A stretch of DNA of 64,000 nucleotides, taken from NCBI GenBank assembly GCA_949825045.1, contig OX463824.1:33140001-33204000 (forward strand). Reading direction: 5' to 3'. This document shows, piece after piece, positions 10,788 to 20,215 of the stretch (positions within the stretch are counted from its first letter, which is position 1; every line of letters begins with the position of its first letter). The DNA is from Argyresthia goedartella. Taxonomy: Eukaryota; Arthropoda; Insecta; Lepidoptera; Argyresthiidae. Under the pieces are notes generated by a model that saw only the letters and a program-made list of their open reading frames with translations, made no database searches and had not been told where the DNA came from. Position numbers and translations under genes: made by a program.

Positions 10788-11710
10788 TGTTAAAAGAGGT
10801 TTACAGTTTTCTATTGAACTCTATGCCTAACCAGGCCACATGCATTTTATTATTGTTTGTTTATATACCTAGTCGGTCCATAAGTTCTGTCACAAATATT
10901 TTGCCGCATAGTAAATAATATCAAGTTTATTTTTATTTAATACTATATATGGTTTGATAGCTCATTAAATATTGATAAATTAGAACGATTATTGGATTTA
11001 AATGCTTAAAGCCATATTACACAAATGCTAGTTTCTTCAGAGATTTTGCACTTTTTTACCCATCAAAAATACGGACGTGATTCACTTTATCTTTTTTCCA
11101 TGACTCTTAAAACCTTTCAAACTTACGTGAGATTTTAGTCAGAACCCTCTCTGAACCCGTTACCTTCATTTTGAAGCATAAGATAACTAAGTCTGGGTAA
11201 AACAAATTTTTATATTCACATTTAACGTAGTGTACTTGTTGCCCACAAGATCATTTTTTTACGTTTTTCTGAAAACGTAAAAAGTACGTAAAGTTCTCTT
11301 TGGGAGCAGTTGGAACTGAAAGCTAACAAAAAATCAAATGCTAGTTGTTAAGCATGTTCTAAAATCGAGGTTTCAGAAGAAATAGAAAAAGCTTGTTGGT
11401 TATCTGGAACACTGTTTTTTTTTATTAAATTTGTGGTAAGTGGTATTTTTGTCAGTTGCGGCGTGTTTTGGGTTCGCGATTGTCTCCAAGTTATAAGGTT
11501 TTTTGTCATATTGCGATAATCGTACAAAATGTATTGTATTGCAATTTGATTCGTATAAAATAAGCTTTTTAATCATGTATAATACGAATAAGAAAAAGTT
11601 TATTGCTGAGTTTTATCTATCAAAAACCTTGTGACAGAACTTAAGGACCGACTATGTATGTCAATACAGTCACTATACTTATATTTTGATTAAATCGATC
11701 CACCTGAATA
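10788..11710 (+). repeat. Copia 3' LTR, split by a mariner-type MITE
   Basis: The LTR sequence runs 10788-10871 and resumes at 11655-11710; 10872-11652 is an inserted element flanked by TA. The purine-rich AACGGGAGGA directly before 10788 is the likely polypurine tract. Confidence 0.88.
10872..11652. mobile_element. Non-autonomous mariner-type MITE (781 bp)
   Basis: The ends are inverted repeats of about 25 bases: GTCGGTCC..AAGTTCTGTCACAA on the left and its complement on the right, flanked by TA (10870-10871, 11653-11654). The pattern resembles mariner ends of the cecropia type. No transposase frame survives in the interior. The LTR on either side is otherwise continuous, which dates this insertion after the copia insertion. 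Confidence 0.85.
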
Positions 11711-13270
11711 GACACGACGACCTATCTCTTTGTACTCTTTAATGAATGCGACAAATTGGTCTTTAAGCTCTGGTTGTTTTTTAAAGCGCCTTTCTAAGAT
11801 AAGTTCAGCTGGATATGAATCAGCTATGCAGTCCGGACTGTCAATTAATGGAAGTCTGACGGAAAATTGACCGGTTTTCAATCGTTTGGTGTTTGCAAGA
11901 AAGTGTTTTTCACATTCCTTTTGCGCCTCAGACAGGCCGGGCCTTTTGGTAATACAAATAAGTAGCTCTTCGCTCTCCTAGAATATAGGTAACAGTGCTT
12001 CTATGTCATGGTCATGATTTTCGTTCAGATGTGAGCAGAAGTTTGAGTATGTTTTATGATTATTCGAATCATTATTGTTTGTGGTTGTACTGGGGCCCGC
12101 GATCAACCAACCTAACTGAGACGACCTAAGTTTGGGCGAATTCTCACCTGAATTGATTTGGATTGAACCTAGGATGTCCCAGAATATATCGGCATCGAGT
12201 TTGACATCTACTGGGGCAGGTTGATCAAAATTAGGATCTGCGAGTCGAATAGAGCTGGGTAGTGATTTAGCATCAATCCTTTGTTTTGGAAGGTATCCGG
12301 CAAAGTAGGCAGCAACAGGAAGGTGAGAGTGGCTTGGAAATCATCATGTTTTGATTTTATACAAGCGACACAGGACTCCACACACTGACCTAGTATTGTT
12401 TCCGATGCCGACTACCTTCAGTTAGTATTTTGTGTTTTTGGGGATAGTTTGTCTTTTAGGGAAGCTGTCATGTAAGTGGACTGGCTTCCGCAGTCGAGCA
12501 GTGCACGTACCGATTCAATCTGATTGGTTTTCGAATTGCAAATCTCAATGACTGTTGTCGATAGTATTATATGTTTGTTCTGATTGGATAGGTTGCATTC
12601 TGTTGTTAGTGAACTGTTCGAAAGTGACTCGACTAAGTTACTTGACTGGGTGGGTTTGTGTAGTAGTATGTTATGCCATTTTTGACAAGTAGCACAAGGT
12701 CCGAGGCAACATGCGCGGGTGCGGGGACCTGGTCGCAGGCAGTTTAAGCATAGCTTAAGTTTATTGCTTCAGCACTACGATTTTAGACACTCCTAGCCTT
12801 GACTTTAGGACAGTCTTAATTTCTATGAGTGCCGGTGCAAAATTCGCACTCGGTTCTAGTCATGATAGGTGTCACGGTAGTTCTGACTCCAATGACGCTT
12901 ATGATTGTGTTGTCTAATTGGATTGTTATGTATTGTGGAGCGATTTGTTTGCGTTTGTGTCTTAGAATCATTGTTATTCTGTAAATTGTTTGTGTTGTTC
13001 TTTGGTTTCAATAGCTCTTGTTACTATTTCACAAGTTTTTGTCAAATTGAGCCGATGTACTAGAGTCTAGTACATCGGCTCAATTCGACAAAAACTTGTG
13101 AAAATCACTAAGTGTTGGTATATCGTCGCTAAGTATATTGCGCTGCTCTTCCCACTTCCTTAGTGTGTGACTGTCTAGTTTAGCCGCGACCTGGTGTATT
13201 ATTACAATGTCCCATTTGTCAGTGAGTTGACCAAGACTCGACAACGTCACGCTCGCGGTCGTTGAACTCG
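11711..13270 (-). pseudogene. BEL/Pao gag-protease-pol relic (BEL-0)
   Basis: In minus-strand order, gag C-terminal text LDSHTLRKWEEQ..PTLSDF lies near 13215-13100. A cysteine/histidine knuckle region follows (CLNCLRPGPRTRACC, CATCQKWHN; near 12750-12650). Next comes a Pao-type protease with LLDCGSQSTYMT near 12510-12470, then the start of reverse transcriptase with CEKHFLANTKR, GQFSVRLPLIDSPDC and ELKDQFVAFIKEYKEIG (11930-11716). The frame stops where copia inserted. Many frameshifts and a palindrome at 13027-13103 disrupt it. The LTRs and the rest of pol were not found, so this is an old truncated copy. Confidence 0.8.
13027..13103. repeat. 77-bp near-perfect palindrome inside the BEL-0 gag
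   Basis: Arms 13027-13064 and 13066-13103 are reverse complements with one mismatch around a single central base (13065). It duplicates, in inverted form, the text TTTCACAAGTTTTTGTC, so it is a snap-back duplication of coding sequence rather than a transposon end. Confidence 0.9.
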
Positions 13271-13279
13271 TCGTACAGC

Positions 13280-13877
13280 TGAGCTGCCGGTGGGTAGGTA
13301 GGTAGGTCTCGGGCGCCCGTTGTCCAGCAGGGATATGGGAGGCCGTCGCAACCTGAAAGGTTCGGCAGATCTATTTGACCGATTCGTAAGGCAATACTTT
13401 GTGGTTTTGGACGTACTAAGGACGAAACTTGTGAGAATCCTTGACTTTGAAAAATTATTTGTGAGATTGATAGAAAATCTTAGATTTGGATCGCTTGTTA
13501 TCACAGTAATCACTGGCTAAAAACCTTAAATAACGCGTAAATGTGCTAGGTTAGCTCAGGCAAGCACTATTCTGAAAGCACTTTGGTTGGGTATTTTGGT
13601 TAGAAGGAAAGGAAATATGAAGATATGTGGCACGAGGTTCTCGTACTGGATGGGATGGCACTTATCTGGGATAGGCCTTTCGTGATGCTGGTTGCTGACC
13701 TCGCAGGCTCCTGACAAGGCGCTCCTAGTGCTGGTGCAGCTAGCGGCTGGCTGATTGTAGTCTTGCAAGGGTAGCCGGCCGGCGTCTTCAGCACCACGCG
13801 TCCAAGTTTTCTCGTCCAATCGCCCTCTCTTTACATTAGGTACAGCAAGGTTTTATCTTCACGGTCGCCAGATGTTT
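13280..13877. other. Stretch without a confident gene
   Basis: This probably continues the 5' part of the BEL-0 relic: minus-strand text IGQIDLPNLSG near 13400-13365 is reminiscent of Pao gag, but the frame is broken. From 13556 to 13819 there is an 87-codon minus frame with no recognisable motif. Confidence 0.35.
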
Positions 13878-13885
13878 GGTTTACC

Positions 13886-14546
13886 GGGTTGGGTTTTGAT
13901 CACGAACACCTGATTTTAATTACTAGAGTTATTTAGGAGGATTGTTGACGATATTATTGAACCTTTTATCCTAGTCTTAATTTTCGGAAATTTGTTTTGT
14001 ATTTATAATACCTAAAACAAAATATTACTTTGTAGGCCTGGAATGGAACGCAATTTTCCAAGTTTCCGTACGAAAGAGTAAAAATTGCGTATTTCATGAT
14101 AGATGTCAAAAACATATTGTAAAGTTGGGTGAAATGGAACGTGGAATAAAGTGGTGTACCTGGTATAGCAAACATGGCAATTTTATTTGACTGATTTTGA
14201 ATTCTGAGTCAGGGCACCCCACTTACTAGGCAGTTTTGTGGTTACTATTAGGTTAGTGTTGGTACCAAACCGACATCTGGGCAGTCCTTCCTGGGCAGTC
14301 TTGTGGCTACTCCCTAGAGTGTTTTTTATGAGTCAGAGCTAACGCGATTTCAATACTACAAACAATAACTTTTTGTAAGAATCCTATAGTAAAAAATAAC
14401 CTCAAAATGCGATTTTAGAAATTCATAACAAAAAAACCTCTAGTTTCCGCCAATTGAGACTTAGGGGGGGAAGTCCCCTCGCCCCTTCCTGCCCCCCCTC
14501 ACCCTCCCCCCCCCAAATTCAGGTGTCCGTGATCAAAACCTTTACC
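13886..14546. mobile_element. 661-bp terminal-inverted-repeat element with 8-bp target duplication
   Basis: GGTTTACC occurs directly outside both ends (13878-13885 and 14547-14554). The ends are inverted repeats: left 13886-13913, right complement 14519-14546, sharing GGTTTTGATCACG and ACACCTGA with a few differences in the first six bases. The interior has no transposase. It includes a G/C homopolymer-rich block at 14462-14516 and the repeat 14241-14332. An 8-bp duplication fits hAT-, P- or Merlin-like families; the end sequence does not settle which. Confidence 0.72.
14241..14332. repeat. Dispersed repeat, copy 1
   Basis: It is nearly identical to 15679-15771 (GGTACCAAA..CCGACA, GGGCAGTCCTTCCTGGGCAG, CCCTAGAGTGTTTTTTATGAG). 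Copy 1 lies inside the inverted-repeat element, copy 2 outside it. Confidence 0.85.
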
Positions 14547-14885
14547 GGTTTACCTGAGCTAATGCTTTTTCTACTAAATTAAACGCATGGAAGTATGTAG
14601 TTTTACGTTTTTATATTGAAAATATAACGTGGCTGAAGCCATTACAAAAGATGGAATGACAGATGCCGAGTTATCGGCATGTCGCGCCAGAGGGCGCTGC
14701 GTGAAAACGTTTCAAAATATGCGGGACATTAACAGCGTTAACAATATGGTTCCCATGACACAGGTTATCCTAGTGTGGGGCTAGAAGCTATCTATGGTTG
14801 GTGTGTCAAGTTGGGGGCAGTGTATTAATGTTTGTTTAATTAAATCTGCCTAGGTACTGCGTTTATTTTCATTGTTATCGTGCAG

Positions 14886-15039
14886 CATGGCAGGCGATGT
14901 CAGCGGGCGGGTCGGCGCTGGACGGAGTGGAGGCGGGTGCGGCGGCGTGCGAGCGCGGGCGCTGTGACGGCACGGTGGGCTGGGGGGGCAGCCCCGATGA
15001 GCAATCCGAGACCACGCTCGACGCACTCATCATGGACGG
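14886..15039 (+). CDS. AGA: Exon of aspartylglucosaminidase (N4-(beta-N-acetylglucosaminyl)-L-asparaginase)
   Basis: Between an acceptor (TTATCGTGCAG ending 14885) and a donor (GTAGGTACT from 15040) lies a 154-bp frame. Read from the TGG at 14888, it includes [17 protein letters not shown], then [18 protein letters not shown] and [11 protein letters not shown]. This matches the N-terminal alpha-subunit block of animal aspartylglucosaminidase, a lysosomal Ntn-hydrolase that removes asparagine from N-linked glycans: GGSALDAVE, CDG-V-F/W-GGSPDE and TTLDAMIMDG are family hallmarks. The catalytic threonine lies in a later exon not in the window. The incoming phase (two bases, CA, completing an Ala codon) and outgoing phase (GG) are consistent with normal splicing. 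The flanks are transposon-filled, as expected for large introns, but a captured gene fragment is not excluded. Confidence 0.87.
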
Positions 15040-15153
15040 GTAGGTACTCACTCACACACACACCACCAGCTAGACACTCGTCGAGTACTAAAGAGGAAAG
15101 GAGGCAGAAACATAGTGTCTCCTGTTTCTATTGCTCCGGTAAATTTTTGTATT

Positions 15154-15246
15154 GTAACCTATGATGGAACCTACAGAGATGTCTCATACAGTACCAAGGT
15201 CAAAAATCTAGGAGTATTCCTAAAGCTGTCCTTGTCAGAGCATGAG
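15154..15246 (+). pseudogene. LINE reverse-transcriptase thumb fragment
   Basis: A 31-codon open stretch reads TYDGTYRDVSYSTKVKNLGVFL then LSLSEH. The YST-VKNLGV segment is the conserved start of the non-LTR reverse-transcriptase thumb. No further part of the element is recognisable. Confidence 0.6.
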
Positions 15247-15678
15247 AGCGGGGTTAGTAGACAAGGGTTGAGTTTTATATAAGTACGCACGAAGATTGAA
15301 GTTTGGAGTACTAGGTGGTTATGGGGGTCCTTAGCTATCCTCTAATACCATTTTCTAATTGAGGAACAGCAATTTAGTACCAATTTAAATACTTCGAATT
15401 TTTTATTTTATTGACGTGATGTTTACATCTTTGTAAAATTTTACCGTAAATGTCAAAATCAAAAGCTCCAACGTTGGATATTGGTACATGATTTTAGTAC
15501 AAATGATAACAGACATTGCAATGGTGGAAAACGGTATCGGCCATTTTGGATGCCAATCGCCATCAGGACTCATTCCGTCACCCTACCATCCATGTTGTGT
15601 GAAATCGTGAATGTGCCATTAAACCACAGACTTGAATTATATCGATGCATTAAACCTACCATTCTTAAGTCAGGATAG

Positions 15679-15771
15679 GTTACTATAAGGTAAGTTTCGG
15701 TACCAAAACCGACAACTGGGCAGTCCTTCCTGGGCAGTCTTGTGGCTACACCCTAGAGTGTTTTTTATGAG
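15679..15771. repeat. Dispersed repeat, copy 2
   Basis: This is the second copy of the 14241-14332 repeat, followed by GC-rich sequence (15771-15910) with no recognisable gene. Confidence 0.85.
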
Positions 15772-16024
15772 CCGGAGGCGCTGCGGAGCACGGCGGCCGC
15801 CTGCCGGTGAGATTTAGACCAGACGAACGAAGGCGGAGCGGCGAATGCGAGTGAGGGAGCCTGCGACGAGCTGCACGGGGGCAGTCGCCGCGCTACATTG
15901 CGCCGGCGCGGATGCAATAGTCATAAATATGGGTTTCCTGGTACCTTTTTTCCCCTTTCCCCCCTCTACATCACTTGTAAATGCAAAAAATCTTTGGATC
16001 CCTATCATGAAAACTACGGCTTTA

Positions 16025-17640
16025 CTCAAAGGGGGAATTGTAGGAGGGGACTCGGTTTACTCCACATTTATCGCCCACCATCTTTCCGCATTGGCAAAGT
16101 AATACGGTGGCTTTCTTCAGAGTTGTGTCTAGTTGTTTATTCCAGCTTAGTTTGCTGGCAAGCCATACGCCTAAGTACTTAACCTCCTTAGTGAGGGTTA
16201 GTGTTTTATTGAAGAGCCTAGGCAGCTTGAAGTTGCCGAGTTTGATATTTGTGAATAGTACCGTCTTAGTTTTTTTGGGTTTACTGAGAGTTTGTGTTTG
16301 TCACACCATATCTCTCTCTACGTTACGCAGTGCTATTCGCATGCGTTCAAATAGGATGTTTATAGATAGGCCATTTAGAAGTATCGTTGCGTCGTCAGCG
16401 TAAGCTATAGTGTAGAGACTAATTCCTTTCGTGCTTAATTGGACAATGAGGTCGTTGGCTACTATTACCCACAAAAGTGGGAATAGTACTCCCCCCTGAA
16501 GCCCTTTGCTGCTCTGCATTTGATTTTATCGCAGATGGAGAAGGAGATCATCCTAGATTCCAGCATTTTGTTTATCCAGTGTATCAGGTGCGGACTAGTC
16601 CCTAGTTGTTCTAGTCCCGTTCTGATACTACTGAAGTTGGTTTTGTCAGACGGGCATTTGTCTGTCTATGAACACCGCTAGGCATGATTGTTGGTTTAAA
16701 ATAGAGCTGTCTATTTTCCTAACCACAGCGTGTAGCGCTGTTTCCGTTGATTTCCTGCTTGGTATGCATGTTGGTTTGGTTGAATGGGGTTTGTACCCAT
16801 AGGTCCTTCCCTTATGTCCCTGTCACACGATCTGTCTAGCGTTTTTAGAAGAAAATATGTCAGGCTTATTGGTCTGATTTTGTTCTGTGTAGTCGTCCTT
16901 TCCAGGTTTTGGAAGGAACACCACTTTCACTTCTCTCCAGCTTTTTGGTATGTAGCCAAATGGTATACACGCCCGGTATATGGCTACCAGTTGCGACCTG
17001 ACCAGCTTGTTCCCCCATTGTAGGAGGTCTGGAATTATGCCGTCGGCTCCCGGCGATGTGTATGGAAGAAACGAGCTTATTGCCCAGCTCACTTTTTCTT
17101 CATTAATCAGGTTCTCTGCTCCCGCCCATGCCTCTGGTGTGGGGTTGGATGTGAGCTGAATGCTAGCATCCCTGCATTTGTTATTTCTCCCTCAAATATT
17201 ATTGTACTGTCTGGGAAGTGTGTCTGCAGCAGAACACTACAGAGTTCCATCTTGTCTTTTGTGTACGAGCCATCTGGTTTTTTAGTGATCCGAGCTGTTT
17301 TTGCGGGTATTTTCCTATAAGTTTTTTCACTCGCAGTTGATGGAGCTGTAGATGTTCCTCCATGATTCTCTGAAGTTTTCTCTGGTTTGCTTTTTAAACC
17401 GGCTTCTTTCTAGTTGGAAGGCTTTCCAGTTTTCCTCCAGCTTTGTGTTTTTGGCCCTGTTGAATAGGTGTCGCATGGTTTTTCGCGTCTTCTCTAGCTT
17501 GCTGTTCCACCAGCTGTATTTAGTTGGTTTTGCAGTTATTAGGGGACACTACCTATTGTAACTGTGGACGGTTGTCCTGTTTAGTTGTTCGACAGCTTCT
17601 TCTATTTAATCTGAGTTTCCTAGCCTTTCGCGAGTTCCTT
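16025..17640 (-). pseudogene. R1/Loa-like LINE ORF2 fragment (linker and reverse transcriptase)
   Basis: Minus-strand order: a linker with W-N-SKLEKTRKTMRHLFNRAKN near 17500-17440, then the reverse-transcriptase fingers (YTSPGADGIIPDLLQWG, GYIPKSWREVKVVFLPKPGK; 17060-16880). The palm follows with GGVLFPLLW and YADDATILL (16500-16395), and the thumb with VKYLGVWLASKLSWNKQL (near 16200-16130), ending GKMVGDKCGVN near 16050. SPGADGI and the KVVFLPKPGKDDY block are typical of R1/Loa-type rather than CR1-type LINEs. The endonuclease and 3' end are missing, and stops and frameshifts occur throughout. Confidence 0.75.
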
Positions 17641-17672
17641 TGTGCTTTGTGTTTGGTCCTTTGAACTTCACC

Positions 17673-17844
17673 CATGAGGAGACGCCATTGGGTCGAGACG
17701 GCTGTGCGTCGGTTTGTCCTCGCCAAGAGATGCCTGAGCTTCTCGATGCCGCTATCCGCAACATCGGGAAGCCAGACCGCTACCTTGACGAGTTGGGGCA
17801 TTTCCGACGCATTGACCGCTGCGAACCTGCAGCCTCCTTCTCAT
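17673..17844 (-). pseudogene. Possible LINE ORF1 fragment upstream of the R1/Loa-like ORF2
   Basis: The frame contains VKVAVWLPDVADSGIEKLRHLL followed by TQWRLLMGE. This resembles the V-VW-P-L-N-W-VL pattern of an ORF1 domain found in some arthropod LINEs, though I recognise it only weakly. Its position directly upstream of and in the same orientation as the 16025-17640 fragment supports one element that lost its endonuclease. The surrounding sequence (17850-18050) is frame-broken. Confidence 0.4.
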
Positions 17845-18054
17845 AAGGGGGGTACTCTTTGCCGTCTCTCTCAGCCACTACACAGTTTCCTGGTCGTGGC
17901 AGGCGAATCTCAGGCCACCTTGCTTCAGACGAAGCAAGGGTTTATGTCCCTCTCTTCGACATACGCAGCTTCCCTCTGTTTATCCTCCAGTGCGATCCTG
18001 AGTGCGGTGCACTGTATTGCCGTCATCTCGTACACACACAGTATAATGCATGTA

Positions 18055-18621
18055 AGAAAAAATGTAGCTTTATTTAAAACTGTAGGTGATAGCCATACCA
18101 TTAACTCTTAGAAATAGAAATAGGTTAGCACTACCATTATTTAGACTAAGTAAAGTAGGCACATCATTCATGGGGCACTGTATTCGCTTCTACATAAAAA
18201 TACCACAGGAATCATTGATCCTTCCTGAAAAGAGGTTCAAAAACTATGTTAAAAATGAGCTGATAAGAAAGTCCTATTATAGTATTAAGGAATACTTGGA
18301 TGACAACGTCCGCTGAGATGGTCCATACCATCTCAGCGCACAGAAATTCGACGAGGGGCGATGGATCAAGTCCTTCCTATGACCGAAACCAGTACCTGCT
18401 GTGAAGTCACTTTTAAAAAAAGAAGGTATGGGGGAGTTTTTTGACGTTTCTTCTTAACCCCGAGGCACACCTTCCGAAACGGTGTAGTCTTTTTTATATA
18501 AAAAAATTGAATTGTAGTTGTAAGTAAGTATAATTTTGACGTTGAATAAGATAATTTATTTATTTATCACAATTATATATTAAATATTACAATAAAAAAA
18601 TTAATCTGAATCTGAATCTGT
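18055..18621 (+). pseudogene. CR1/Jockey-like LINE 3' end: last codons, hairpin 3' UTR, (TCTGAA)n tail
   Basis: The frame 18086-18316 contains NRLALPLFRLSKVGTSFMG, IRFYIKIP and KRFKNYVKNELI, ending YLDDNVR. This is the usual C-terminus of lepidopteran CR1/Jockey-like reverse transcriptases, comparable with 2770-2958. The stop codon lies inside a 12-bp perfect stem (18311-18322 with 18327-18338). The 3' UTR runs to a short (ATCTGA)n tail at 18604-18621. The 5' part of the element is absent. Confidence 0.8.
18311..18338 (+). other. Hairpin at a LINE stop codon
   Basis: CGCTGAGATGGT and ACCATCTCAGCG pair perfectly around a CCAT loop, with the TGA stop at 18314-18316 in the 5' arm. It may help the encoded reverse transcriptase recognise its own RNA. 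Confidence 0.6.
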
Positions 18622-18685
18622 CCCTCGGGATGACCACTATATTCAGGTGCGACCTCGCTGCCTGAGCATATTTAATATCGTATCT

Positions 18686-19370
18686 TTCGCCGATAGGAAA
18701 AATGTGTTCGTCGGATCTCAACGAATGCGGGAGCTGCACTGAATAAAGGTCTCGACTTGATTGAAAAACTTCCATCATATGAACAATACAGCAACGTGGC
18801 CTATAGGAGAAAAACTAAAGTAAATAAAGTCAAAAAGATGGCATTTCGTGATGGAAAAGAAGTTGCAAAAAAATCACGTTTGTTGTATGGGAGCCTACTT
18901 AAATATTAATTTTATTCTGTTTTTTGTAGGATTTGAAATTTCTCAAAATTATATGGATTTACTTTTATCTGACTTAAATCATAAAGACATACATGGCGAT
19001 ACTGTTTTGGGGCGAATTCTAATTTTTGCTTTAGAAGAAGAGAGAGATTTTAAAAGTAGGCAGTGTTTTTAAGCGACGGGACCGTCAGAAAGGGCCCGCA
19101 CCCGTTTAAACAATTATACGTCATATTTTATAACATAGCAAGCACCAGCAATGCACATAATGTGATTGGTGTACGCGTTTTTAACTAATAAAGGTAAAAA
19201 TACGTACCTCAAAATGTTGGAGCTCTTAAAATCATAAATGACAGAATGGGAACCTGCAAAGTTCGTAATCGATTTTGAACAGTCTGCTATTTCTGCAGTA
19301 TTTTTTTTTTCCAAATATAGTCCACATTATCATTTCCAAAATAAACTATGGAGGAAAGCAAAGGAATTAA
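18686..19370 (+). pseudogene. MULE-type (Mutator-like) transposase, 5' part
   Basis: The upstream frame 18686-18904 contains KGLDLIEKLPSYEQYSNVAY and KKMAFRDGKEVAKKSRLLYG and is only tentatively part of the gene. From 18925 the text is typical of a MULE transposase core: RILIFALEEERDF, then SDGT (first catalytic Asp, near 19073), FKQLYVIFYNIAS, VYAFLTNKGKNTYLKMLELLKS, a stop at 19235, EWEPAKFVIDFEQSAISAV (second Asp), and FQNKLWRKAKEL up to 19370. It is broken by at least two frameshifts and a stop, and then by BEL-1 at ATTAA. The sequence resumes at 43319. A FLYWCH-type N-terminus was not seen. It would once have catalysed cut-and-paste transposition. Confidence 0.75.
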
Positions 19371-20193
19371 TGTGACCGCTAAGGGTCGCAGGAATGCAGG
19401 GCTGATGAGAATGGGAAAGTTTGAGATGAGCAGATGAAAAAATATGGGTTTGAGGTTAGATGGGAAGGTGGAGCAAGTGGTGAAGGTACCTGGACGGCGT
19501 CTTGGTCAGCCTTCCTCGGTCTGCGACTGCAGGTTCAGCACCAGGGCCTGGATCCTCCAGGTCAGCAGAATGTAACACGCGGTATAGGGTTTCAACGTCG
19601 TACGTGCACGCACACTATTCACCAGCGATGGATACACAGTTTATGCATTTGAGCAATTTAAAATCCATGTTAAAGCGACTTTGTCGAAAAAGGGATATTA
19701 CAATGTTCAAGATTACTTAAATGATGGGTCTGTATGGGGTTAATCTGGCTCAACACAGACCTTGCTGTTTATAATTTTGAAATTATTTATTCCTGCTTAT
19801 TAATTATGATAATGACTAAATATTACATTTTGTATTAGTTAAGCATAAGCAATTTTTAAAAAAGAGATCTAAAAATGTGGGAGTTTCTACGCCTTTCTTC
19901 TCCCACAGTGGTCCAATGTAGAGAAGTGGCAAAAAATAACGATTGCTAAGTATATGTAAATATCTACAGTAATAAAGACATTTGGAATTTGGAATTTGCA
20001 GACAAGCATGAGAATCCGATGCGAAATGTGCCAACTGGTATTTAATTTCGAGCAGATAAATGCGCAGCGTTGCGAGCCGAGATTTCGTGTTCAAAACTTC
20101 AAGAAACTTCAAAGATGGCGTCGATCCCCTCGCGAGATCGAAACTCTCTGGTTTCTCTGACGTCACGCACTGCGTTTCGTTTGTGCGTGAACA
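19371..20193 (-). repeat. BEL-1 3' LTR with a nested LINE fragment
   Basis: It aligns with 42845-43318 over 19371-19647 and 20001-20193 (470 against 474 bases) with a small number of differences. In element sense it starts TGTTCACGCAC and ends GCGGTCACA. Confidence 0.88.
19648..19996 (+). mobile_element. 5'-truncated LINE 3' end inside the BEL-1 LTR
   Basis: The left part (19648-19860) matches the end of LINE copy A: FEQFKIHVKATLS-like coding text, then the same 3' UTR. It continues with a stem-loop (19876-19907) and AGTAATAAAG, and ends in ATTTGGA repeats. TGCA flanks the insert (19644-19647 and 19997-20000). The empty site is visible in the other LTR at 43128. Confidence 0.88.
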
Positions 20194-20215
20194 TCCGGGG
20201 CGGGCGGAGCTGCGG

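Larger units (their letters stand above)
6541..11710 (+). mobile_element. Ty1/copia LTR retrotransposon, decayed, with 5-bp target duplication
   Basis: The 5' LTR is 6541-6668 and the 3' LTR 10788-11710, the latter enlarged by a MITE. GACAC directly flanks the element at 6536-6540 and 11711-11715. A primer-binding-like TAGTAGCAGATC follows the 5' LTR, resembling the complement of initiator tRNA-Met, and a purine run AACGGGAGGA precedes the 3' LTR. The interior encodes gag, protease, integrase, reverse transcriptase and RNase H in copia order (integrase before reverse transcriptase), broken by stops and deletions. The element interrupts a BEL/Pao relic whose reading frame reaches the right flank. 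Confidence 0.92.

Noticed and set aside
14880..15164. A 94-codon plus-strand ORF rich in Arg
   Set aside because: It is out of frame with the conserved aspartylglucosaminidase exon that occupies the same DNA and runs past its donor.
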